NCBI GenBank assembly: GCA_011317545.1
Contig: WUJK01000012.1
Coordinates: forward strand, 27,501-91,500
Reading direction: 5' to 3'
Origin: Coniella vitis
Lineage: Eukaryota; Ascomycota; Sordariomycetes; Diaporthales; Schizoparmaceae
Length of the DNA: 64,000 bases
This document shows, in pieces, positions 47,529 through 57,700 of the stretch. Numbering within the stretch: the stretch's first letter is position 1; the number at the start of each line of letters is the position of its first letter. The notes beneath the pieces were generated by a model that was not told the origin of the DNA, ran no database searches, and was given only the letters and a program-made list of their open reading frames with translations. Both the position numbers and the translations under genes were made by a program.

Positions 47529-49920
47529 TTACTCGATCACTGGTGCCCATTCACGCCTGGCTTCCTCCACCGTCCTCATCAGATCCGCTCTTCCCTTTTT
47601 CGACTCAACCACCATAACCGACGTGAAACAGTTCTCCGTGTCGTCCGGCGGCGTAACCTCCTGTCCTACCTTGAAGTAATTCAGACACAGAGGTACACAA
47701 GCAGCCAACTCGGGCTTCTCCCTTTGCAACCTGGGCTTGGGATCTTCTGAGCGGAGCACTCCTTTCTTCTCCGGCATGATGAGCAGCACCGCACTGTCGT
47801 GCTGTGGGCCATTCGCAAAAGGCACAGACAGCGCGCGGAAGCGATCTTCGTCTGCGAGGCAGTTCATCATGTGCAGCGCCCATAAATCAACCCCGTACGT
47901 CCAGCCGGCGGCATACAGGCCAATGTAGCCTGGCGCACGAGCATTGATCTCAAGGAGGAAGATGCTCGGCTGACTGTTGTTGGTGGTGTCGCATGGTGGC
48001 TTTTGCTGTAGGTCGATGGTCCCACTGTCAGGCTGGAGAACATAGTGCATGGAAGAGTCGCGGACGCGCGCTTCGCAGTGGAAGACGCCAGTGCGGAAAC
48101 CCATCCGTAGAATGCATTCTCGGATAGATTCACAGACTAGACTCTGCTCCGACGCGGGCAGCTGTGATGGGTACATGAACAAGCCCTCCTGGAAGTCTTT
48201 TCTTCCGCTACCAGTCACCTGGTCGAGATCGCCCGCTGTCGGGGCGTTGTCGCAGACCTCAAAGAACGTCACTTCCCCGTCCCACATGGCGAGATTGATG
48301 TCGACTTCGGGTCCGTCACAGTATGGCTCGACCATGACCTGCGAGTTGACGAAGCCAATGATGTAGCCAGCCGCCCAATCCACCGCTTCGAGCAGTTCGG
48401 CCTCGTTCACAGCCTTGGCAACGCCATAGCTGCCCCAGCCGTTGGTAGGCTTGGACGACGACGGGGTAGGGTACTCTGAGCTGCGCTCCCGGATCCTTGA
48501 GCTTCTTCTCCAGCTCCAGCCTGCTCTTCACGCGGATGATCTGGGCCTCCTCTTGGCCGTGGCCCGGCTGGGTGGTGCGGGTAAGGTACTTGTCCGTGGC
48601 GATCCTTAAGGCCGACGGCGGGGGTGTAGGGAGCTTCAGGCGCTCAGCTACCTGGGCCACCCTCTCGAAAATCGGGTCAAAGCGCGACGTCAGCCCGTCC
48701 AGGCGCTGGTCCCGAGCTGCCAGATACAGGCGCTCCACAAATCCATCATCCTGGGTAAGGTCGATCGGATGAAAGGACGCACGCAGACGCGCAAGAGGGG
48801 CCTCTGGATTCTCCATCAGGGTGCCCGGCTCATCAAAAATGACAAGATCAATGTTCAGGTGTAGAAGAAGCTCGAGAGACATGCGATAGTCCAGGCACTG
48901 AACAAGACCCACCCGCATTCGAGGTACGGGTTGCTCCATCAGAAACCTGACCCCGAGGCGGTTCCGGAACTCGTGCTCCTGACTGTCCAAAACCTGCCAT
49001 GGCGAATCGCCATCGGTGATGGTCACGCTAAAAGCACCGATAGTGGCCGTAAACAAGGCATAGAGCTGTGCAAGCGGGTCGCCCTTCTCCTCTAGATTCA
49101 GTGTCGTGAAGCCTTCCACCCGCTCACCGGGCTGAAGAAACCCGTTCGTCGAGTCAACCGCTGCACAGCCATACATCCGCGTTTCTATAATGTTGGACTG
49201 CGCGACGTAGCCGCTGACCTTGGGCATTATCAGCTTCAGCGCCGTGGGACCCGATGTGCGTGCGCCATCCCGTAGAGATCGACCCAAGAACTCGCGGATA
49301 TCAGGGCTGCCATCTCCTATTTGCAGTCCAGAATGGAGGAACTGAGGCCACTTGAGAGCCGGAGCGTTCTTGTGTGCTTGGGTACTGTCAATCAAACGTG
49401 TGATGACAAGATCAATCGATTGTACGACAAAGGATTTGGGGACGCATTGGGACGCCACGTGAAGGAGAATAGCTGAGGCTCTCTATAACCTGCTGGAGTG
49501 AAGAAAGCGTAGGTTGTCATCAAATCCACCATCGAACCCATTTTCAGCTTTAGGTCGGGTGTATGGGCTCAGAAGTTTGGATAGTACGTCTAGGACCACA
49601 GTTTCCTTCAATCCACAATGGACAATGGGCTTAATAAGGTAGCTATCCCTCCCAGCTGACAACCGAAATGAATCCGTCTGATCCGTTCTGCCCTCTGTCA
49701 CGTGCTCCAAGTACTTGGGAAGCCAGCATATTAGCCGCCAATATTGCATGCGAGGCCTCGGTGATCGGAGACCAGATATGCAGAACAAAAGAAAGTCAAT
49801 ACACTTCCATCGCCGCCGTGCCGAAGCGACGATACAGCGGGCGCCACTCAGAGTACCCCGGAGGCTCAGTCCTCATCCGACATGCCGTCTCCTCCGAGCG
49901 CGGCTCAGTATTCATGACGG
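47529..49920 (-). pseudogene. ATP-grasp amide ligase, carnosine-synthase-like (broken: stop and frameshift)
   Basis: ATP-grasp ligases form amide bonds via an acyl phosphate. The minus strand carries a long N-terminal domain (SFVVQSIDLVITRLIDS ... VGLVQCLDYRMSLELLLHL, with IDLVIFDEPGTL) and an ATP-grasp core: nucleotide-binding Lys in PVVV-KPTNGWGSYGVAKAV, EPYCDGPEVDINLAMWDGEV, and the metal-binding IFLLEINARAPGYIGLYAAG. Lesions: one extra base at 48453-48454, just before the Lys of KPTNGWG; TAG at 49483-49485 within the N-terminal domain (before RASAILLHVASQ); the region 49500-49920 reads in more than one frame and its start is uncertain. The two main open pieces are 49458-48316 and 48410-47529. 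With no NRPS nearby this is the only visible amide-forming enzyme of the island. Divergent partner: the P450 at 50326. Confidence 0.82.
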
Positions 49921-50048
49921 GGCCCTACCACGTAGGAAATTCGCTCCAAAAATCCTGAATCTGCAGGTGAGATTTGGAGACCAGGGGGAACGTAAAGCTT
50001 GAGCTCGTCCTCGGCGATCTGCTCGTCGCATCTGATGGGATGCATGTG

Positions 50049-50077
50049 TGTAATGATCCTTGCCAAGGATCATTACA
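50049..50077. mobile_element. 29-bp palindromic LTR-end footprint with target duplication ATGTG
   Basis: Left arm TGTAATGATCCTTG, one central C, right arm its perfect reverse complement. The arm equals the outer terminus of family A LTRs (compare 26773-26786). Exact 5-bp duplication ATGTG at 50044-50048 and 50078-50082, the same length as for the solo LTRs. Located in the divergent spacer between the ATP-grasp and P450 pseudogenes. Confidence 0.9.
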
Positions 50078-50099
50078 ATGTGGGCCCCGGCGCTTCGCA

Positions 50100-50107
50100 T
50101 CGGCCGT
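50100..50107. promoter_or_regulatory. TCGGCCGT: near match to shared island motif
   Basis: One-mismatch copy (context GCATCGGCCGTCGCC) in the spacer between ATP-grasp and P450 pseudogenes, 23 bp right of the LTR footprint. Confidence 0.35.
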
Positions 50108-50325
50108 CGCCTTTACGTTTCCAGTCGCCCAAGGAGAACATCGATAGCATAATAAACTTGAAGCCAAAAGGGCATGCTTTTAGACCAATGTTTCTCCAGT
50201 TTCCACGTCCGAGGGGTGTGACCTGGGGTTATTTAGTGAGCATCTCGTAACTGGTCTCCGCTGGTTCTGTGTTCTTAATCATATTATTGCTCTTCTCATC
50301 TTGTTTTCTTTGCACGTTAGACAGC

Positions 50326-51893
50326 ATGTCAGACGCGCAAGTCACCTTCGGAATTTGGAAATCGATCAGCACGTATGACCTTTTTACACGTTTTGCGCTT
50401 GGCACGCTTTTGGTATTGATTCTATCAACTCTCGGTCCCTTCATTCATAACAGAATCCGTGACTATGTCGCGTTTCGTTCAGCACAGCGCAGGTACGGCT
50501 GCCAGAAGGTCCCGGATATCCGCACAAGGGCTTTGCTGGCTTGCTCGGTCTAGACCAGGTGAAAGAGCGTCAAGAGGCCGGCGACATGGGCCGTATGATG
50601 GCTCATTATGACCACTGGTTCTCCAAATTGGGCGACACGTGGGAGGAGATGATAGGTGGCCAACGGCTCATCAAGACAATCGACATGGCCAATATTCGGG
50701 TCATCTTCAACGCCGACATGGAAACACTTGGCCGCGCAGGCGCCTTCCATAAGAACGACTTCCTCGGCCCTGGCATCTTCTCGTCCGACGGTCCGCGGTG
50801 GAAATGGTCCAGAGAAATGATCAAGCCGCTCTTCAAGAGGGCAGATGTCCGAGGTACGGCCATGTTCGAGACCCATGTGGACTGATTCATCGCGCAGATC
50901 CCGCGGGATGGCAGCACCATTGATGTGCAACCGCTGCTCAAGAAGATGAACTTCGATTCGGCTGCGGAGTTCATCTTCGGCCGATCCACGGATTCGTTGC
51001 TGCCAGGGTCTCCCTATAGCGACGGCCAGTTTCTGGAAGACTTCAACTACGCGAATGCTGGCTCTTTACAGCGAAGGAAGGCCGGACGACTTGCATTTAG
51101 GTACTCGTTGGATCGAGAATATACCAGGACTGTTGCTGAGGTCCACGGGTTCGTGGATCAAGAGGTGCGCCATGCATTGCTCCACGAGTCGTCTGGCACC
51201 GATAAGGGTGCAAATAACAGATATGTTTTACTCCATGAGCTGGCTGGACAGGTCAAGGACCCCATTACACTTCGGTATGAGTGCCTCAATATCTTCGCCG
51301 GCGGAAGAGACGGAGTGGCGGTCCTGGCCGCCAACGCCATCTTCTACCTTGCCAGGAAGCCGAGCCTCTGGCAGGAGCTACGTGCAACAGCTCTAACCAT
51401 ACCTGAAGGAGCCGACCTCGACCTAGACTTCAAGGCTCTGAGATTGTCCCGAAATGTTATTTATGAGACCATCCGCTACACAGGGCCCAGCGCCACCGTC
51501 AACCGGATTGCGTTCAAGGACACCATCCTGCCCAGGGGTGGAGGACCTGACGGGAATGCCCCACTGTTTTTGAAGAAGGGCGATCAGGTTTCAATGTTTG
51601 GCTGGGGTTGCAATCACATCGAGTCTGTCTGGGGAAACAAATCGTATGCTTTTGATCCTTCCAGGTGGACCAACATGAACATGCCGCCCGAATTTGTTCC
51701 CTTCGGTGGCGGCCCCAGAATCTGTCCGGCGTACCAGCAGATTTACATTCAGACAGCTTATGTACTGATACGGCTTTGTAAAGAGTTTGAAGACATTGAG
51801 AACCGAGACCCGATATTGGAATACGTCGAGCTGGACAGGAATCTTACAGAAAGCCGGAATGGGGTCCAGTTTGGGCTGATTTTACTCAAGTAG
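50326..51893 (+). pseudogene. CYP52-like cytochrome P450 (broken: frameshift and stop)
   Basis: P450 of the CYP52-like group, which typically hydroxylates alkyl chains. Starts at MSDAQVTFG with a hydrophobic anchor (about residues 20-40). Downstream: GIFSSDGPRWKWSREMIKPLF (helix C), DSAAEFIFGRSTDSL, I-helix NIFAGGRDGVAVLAANAIFY, K-helix YETIRYTGPSATVNR, WGNKSYAFDPSRW, and heme loop FVPFGGGPRICPA. No introns are evident. Lesions: one base missing near 50505-50512 (frame moves to GYPHKGFAGLLGLDQ) and TGA at 50883-50885 within HVD-x-FIAQIPRDGS, most simply CGA changed to TGA. Pro-Ala in place of Leu-Gly after the heme Cys is unusual. Confidence 0.85.
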
Positions 51894-52690
51894 CCGGGTT
51901 ACAATAGGAAACGGCATAGTTAGCAGTGGGCTACCTGAATCAGCAGATACTTGAGTAGATAGGATTGCTTTTAAGAAAATAATAAGCAAATAACATCAAG
52001 AACAGGAACAGCTACATTTTGCTGGACAATCGGGTGCAGAGACAACGGATGGACTTTGGTCCATCATGACACATGTACTATCATGGACCCGCTAGCCATA
52101 TTGCCCCTGAAAAACTCGGTGGCAGGCTTAGGAGGTTTGAACAACACATACACAAGTCTTGATGTCACTGTAGCTGACAAACTTTCATAGCGAAACTTTT
52201 ATGCTCGTTTTCCATCTGTCACGACTGCTGTGGCACTTGTAGTCAGCGCTGCATTCGAGTCAAATCAAGTCAAGCTATGTAACTTCACTTGAACGAATCT
52301 TACGTTATTAAATAACTTGATTTGAATCACTTGAACTTGGTACCGATAAGAAGTAGTTCCCTAATAGGAAGGTCGCTAGGAGGAAAAGTAAGTGAGGTGC
52401 TTACATAACTATCTCTGTCTTTCTTAAGATTAGAGTTAGAGTTAAGGCTCTACCTCTAATCATCCCCGCAACACATCTCTAAATTAAGGTGATTTTACTA
52501 TGTGAACAATATATTTATGACACCCCATTTGCTCGCAGCTTATACGTGTATCTCTACGCAAATGCGAATTGGATTTAAATACAAGATACCTGCAAACTGC
52601 TTCTCGATTTGTCCATTAACATGAGTTGATTCACCTGAGATGGAGCGCTGCTTATAAGCCATGATTGCTGTTAGTTTGTCAAAGTCATCT
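51894..52690. other. Gene-free stretch with an 11-bp inverted repeat
   Basis: No gene recognised. TCAAATCAAGT (52260-52270) and its reverse complement ACTTGATTTGA (52315-52325) could form a hairpin. The target duplication of element C (CATCT, 52686-52690) borders it at the right. Confidence 0.4.
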
Positions 52691-53421
52691 TGTTATGACC
52701 CACGGTCATACAGGTCACAGGAACAGGCCAGCGCAACCATATGCCAGCAAATCGGAACCTTAACGGACCGATGGGGATCTCTTATATAATAAAGTCACAC
52801 TAGATAATACAACCAGGGTTAGGGTTATACAGGATAAGGGTGGACCGCAAGGACCGTACTGCGACTCTATCGACTTAGACCGCAATAGTCGATAAGCGAT
52901 ATCGTCGGTCCAAGGCACTATTTAGGGAATAGCAGTTAACAATAGAAGGATATAAGGATAGGAGTTTACAGCTTAATATTAGATAGTTTCCTTATAATCT
53001 TTAGTTATAAATCTAAGTATTATTTTATATAATAGGGTAATCCCTCTTAATTACTTATAATACTTAATATTACTCGATAAACGTACGGAGATTTAAAGGT
53101 AATACTTCCCCGCCTACTAATATATAACTTATAGGTACTTCCAGAATTAGGGATTTAGGTAAGGATTATTATATTTTTATAACTCTTATTTAGGATAATC
53201 TATATATACCTCTTAGGCAATATTAAGTATAGTAATAGCTCCTTAAACTCCTACCCCGTTTACCTTAGGAGAAGGATATCGTTAGGTTATAACTTAGGAA
53301 GATATAATATACTAATTAATCGAACTTACTTAATAACTCGCTATACTTTAGCAGAACTAGGAGTAATAGAATCGTATTATCCGTAGGTAGGCCTAATAGC
53401 TCGAATAATACTAAGCTATAG
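52691..53421 (+). mobile_element. Element C, left part: 5' LTR and start of interior
   Basis: The 5' LTR is 52691-53173 (483 bp, TGTTATGACCCACGG ... GGATTATTATA). Its first half is almost unmutated, its second half strongly RIP-mutated. The interior starts at 53174 and matches element A from 5605 up to AAGCTATAG, where element B is inserted. Continues at 60992. Left flank CATCT should recur after the 3' LTR beyond the window. Confidence 0.88.
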
Positions 53422-53969
53422 TATAATAATCCTTACCTGAATCCCGGATTCTGGAAGTACCTATAAGTTATATATTAGCAGGTGGGGAAGTATTACCTTT
53501 AAGTCTTCGTACGTTATCGAGCAATATTAAGTATTATAAGTAATTAAGAGGGATTACCCTATTATATAAAATAATACTTAGATTTATAACTAAAGACTAT
53601 AAGGAAAACTATCTAATAGCTAGGAAATCCATCGTCCTTATATCCTTCCGTTATTCTATTTATTAATATATAGCCTATCTAAGCCCATTAATACCTATAG
53701 TTACCTATTAACTATCCGATAGGTAATAGTAATCTCTTATAGGCTTTACCCTAACCCTGATTATATCGTCCGTATTCCTTATATAAGAGATCCCTATCGG
53801 TCTATTAAGGTTCCGATTTACTAATATATAGTTACGCTAGCCTATTCCTATAACCTATATAACCGTAGGTTATAATATTATCTCCCTTCTATCGGTCTTT
53901 ATCCCTAAAGACCTATAGTATTTCCGTAAGTAATCCTACCTAATATTCTTACTTCGGATTATACCTTCC

Positions 53970-54650
53970 TAATTCGTTATATCTTCTAGGATTATAAAAT
54001 CGTATACTACGAATCCGTCCTTATCTTTATCTAAGAAGCGTATTACTACTTTAAATCGTTTTATATATATCGAAACTTAGGGTTACGAAGTTATACCTTA
54101 TTCGTTATACCTAAAGGAGGGGTTAGTATATAAGATAGTTAATAGTATAAAAAGTTACGCATAATATACTAAACGAAATCGTTCTTATAATACGTTACGA
54201 GTATTAATATCCTCGTATAAGTAGTTTTTCTTAGTAGTTCTTACTATATTAGTATTAATTCTTTCCTTAATATCTAAGATTAATAACGAGTTAATACGTT
54301 TAAATAGTTATAAGTTAGAGGAGGAGGAGCGTTTACTTAAGCGTTAGAGGGAACTTACCGACGTATAAGCCCGTCTAATAGAGACTTTAGCTAGGTTATC
54401 TTATCTAAAGAAATAATAACGGTTTCTTTAGGAGAAGGGTATAAAGTTAGTAAACGCTAGTTTAGAAGAGGAGGAGCGTAAGTAAATTACCGAGGCTATT
54501 TAAACCGTAGCTGCTAAAGAGGCCGTTTTATCTATATAGGATCCTTTATTTAAAGGTATAGACTGGAATATATTAGTAACGCCTAACGCTACGATTAATT
54601 AGTCCGGATTCGATTTAAGGAGTCCGAGTATAGGTAGCTCTTAATAAGGG
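53970..54650 (+). pseudogene. Antisense coiled-coil ORF of element B (best preserved copy, still broken)
   Basis: Plus strand, antisense to element B gag-pol. Readable stretches: ELTD-x-QARLIETLARLSRLKKQQ, RFLREKGMKLVNASLEEEER, KEAVLSIQDPLFKGIDWNIL, SGFDLRSPSIGSS. Mostly Arg/Lys/Glu/Leu with heptad spacing, typical of a long coiled coil, and a Ser-rich end. Several TAG/TAA stops fall where CAG/CAA would stand. Confidence 0.6.
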
Positions 54651-54695
54651 GTCTAGTTATTCCTATAGGTAGTTATTATAGTTAAAGATACGAAT

Positions 54696-54767
54696 AGTCT
54701 TATAGCTTAGTAGTTAGAGCTCCTAGTTTCTTACTAGGAGGTCCGGGGTTCGATTCCCTATAATACC
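54696..54767 (+). tRNA. tRNA-like sequence inside element B, with intact A and B boxes
   Basis: 72 nt: acceptor AGTCTTA/TAATACC (5 of 7 pairs; the first mismatch fits G-to-A), D stem GCTT/GAGC, perfect anticodon stem CCTAG/CTAGG with loop TTTCTTA (anticodon position TCT, which would read AGA Arg), T stem with loop TTCGATT. A box TAGCTTAGTAG and B box GGTTCGATTCC fit Pol III consensus. Position 37 is T rather than a purine, so the isotype is uncertain. Confidence 0.68.
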
Positions 54768-54799
54768 TTCTCTATCTAAGGCTATAATAACTTTTTATT

Positions 54800-57700
54800 T
54801 TTATATTCTTTAATAAGATCTAGGTATATATTCTTTAATAGTTCCTAAGTATTTTCTAAGTTATCGTATCCTTTCTATTTAATAAGGTATTATTTCCCGC
54901 GTCCGCGTTTATATAAGTCGAGAATTTATTTAACTTCGTATTATGCTTATTCTAGTTCGATAATATCTATATCGTACGAGAGTTCTGCGTCTACTAGTGC
55001 TAGTTCTAGAAGTAAAATATAGAAGACTGGGTATAGACGTATATATAGGATTTCGAGTTCGTAGTTAATTAGGGAAATTTATCGTATAATTTTATAAGGT
55101 CCGAGTTTCTTATAGTCGAGTTTATCGCTAGATCTAGTAGTTTTAATATTTTTACGGTTAAGGTAGACTTTATCTCCCTTCTATAGGATTAGTCCCTTAA
55201 TCCTTTTCTAATTAGTATATTTCGTTATTTATTCTTTAACGTCCTGAAATATATATCGAGTATCTTCGTATAATTGCTTAATTCTTCTAGCGTATTAGTC
55301 TGCCGTTTCTGCGTTTCTACCTAATAATATTTCGTAATATACCGTAGGGTTATATCCGTAGAGTAGGAAGAATAGTAATTTTCCTATACTTATCGTATCT
55401 ACGCTATTATAGGCGAATTATACCGTAGGTAAGAGTTCGACCTAATTATCTTATTCGTAGTTAACGTAGTATTATAGATATTATTCTATAATCTAGTTAA
55501 TACGTTCTATTTATCCGTCTATCTAAGGATAAAATGCCGTAGATATACGTTATATCGTTCCGAGGTATTTAGTAAGTAAGATCTAGAATTTCAATATAAA
55601 TTTTCTATCTTTATCTAATATAATTTCCTCAGGTATTCCGTAATTAGCGATAATAATACGGAGGAATATATATACGAGTTCTTCTACGGTACTACTTTCT
55701 TTATATAGTAGGAAGTATACGTACTTGCTTAGTCTATAAACTACTACTAAGATGCTATTATACTATACCTAAGTTAAGGGTTCTCGTAAGAGGGGTAGCT
55801 TAGTAATAAAGTCTAGACTAATAGATAACTAAATAGTCGTAGGTACTAGTAGGGGTTATAGTAATCCGTAAGGTTTATATCGTTTTATCTTATTTCGTTT
55901 ATATATATCGCAGTTATTAACGATATCTATAACTTATTTCTTAAGGCTTAGTAGATTCTAATAACGTTAGATCCTTTTATAGGTTACTCTAATTCCTTAA
56001 TATCTATATACTAATACGCTATAAATGCTTCTAATATAGTCGTTTTATTCTAATATTATTATATTATCGAGGTTAGGTATTTCTCCTTCGATATATAGTA
56101 TTACGTTAAGTTCCTTAGTAATAGATAGTATAGTAAGGTTACCTTCCGAATCTTCCCTAAAGATTACTATAATATCCTAGTCTTTACTATTACCGTCCTT
56201 ATAATCTAACCGTCTGCTAAGAGCGTCTACTCGTTTGTTTTCTTTACCTTTACGGTAGATAATCTTAAAGTCGAATTCTAATAGAAATTCGTACTATCTA
56301 ACTTATCGTTTATTAAGTTGCTTTATTAAGGTAAATACCTAAAGGTTCTTATAATCCGTATATATAAGAATTTATTGTTTTGCGCTGATAAGGTAATATC
56401 GCTATTCCCTAAAGGCTTCTACTATTACTATAAGTTCTTAATCGGGCGTTCCGTAGTTAAGTTCTAATCCGTTTAGCTTCTTACTAAAGTTACTAATTAT
56501 TTATAGTTATCCTTTATCGTCTCGTTATCCGAATTATCTACCGAGTATATAATCTAATACGTTTATCTCGATCTCGAAAACTTTATCTTAGTCTGCTTCG
56601 ACTAGGATTAGTTCTAATATAACTATATCCTTAATTATACTAAAGGCTTTCTATACCTATTTATTCCAGTTAAAGATAGTATCCTTTTTCGTAAGTTCCG
56701 TAAGTAGTATTATAATACTATTATAGTTCTTAATAAATTATCGGTAGAAGTTAGTATAGCCTAAGAAGGCTCTAATATCCTTAATATTCTAAGGTATAGG
56801 CTAGTCCCTAACTACCTATACTTTATCTTTCTATATTCGTATATACCCTAGTATAATAGTATATCCGAGGTAGTTAACTTTTTAAGTATTCTAATTATAT
56901 TTAGTAGGTTCTACTAAAATCTTATTATCTTAGAGGATTTATAGGATTATCGTAACGTACTTCTAGTATTCCTCGAATATCTTTAAGTAAATAAGGATAT
57001 CGTCTAGGTAAGCGATTATAAAATAATCGAGGTATTCGCGTAAAATAAAGTTTATTATTTCCTAGAATAATATAGGGGCGTTAGTAAGTCCGAATAGTAT
57101 AATAAGATATTCGAAATATCCGTAGTATATTCTAAACGCTATTTTCTATTCTTCTCCGGGTTTAATACGAATATACGTATATCCTTCCTTAAGGTCGAGG
57201 GCCGTAAACTATTAGGCTCCTCTAAATCTATCTCTAAGTTCTTTAAAGAGAGGTAAGGGGTACCGATTCTTAATTATAATATTATTAAGTTGCCGATAAT
57301 TAACGTATAATCGTAGTTTGCCGTTTTTCTTTAGTATAAATAGGATTAGGTATCCTGCTAGTAAATAGGAGGGTCTAATATAGCCTTTTTTAAGATTTTC
57401 GTCGATATATTCTCTAAATGCTTTAAGTTTATCCTTATCTAATCCGTAGATAGGAAAGAACTTTAGTTATTCTCCTTCTTTAAGTAGGATCTCGTAGTCG
57501 TATAGGCTATACTCTAGTAAGCCGTTATCGAATTTTCTTTAAAATAGTTTTATAAACTTCCGATACTCTTCTAGTATACCGGAGAGGTCTCTAAACGTAT
57601 CTTCGTCTTATATAGTTACTATTATAAGGAGATATCGTTATACGTACTTAGTTCCTTCTTAAACTTATCGCGATAATATATCCTACTATCTATAGAATCC

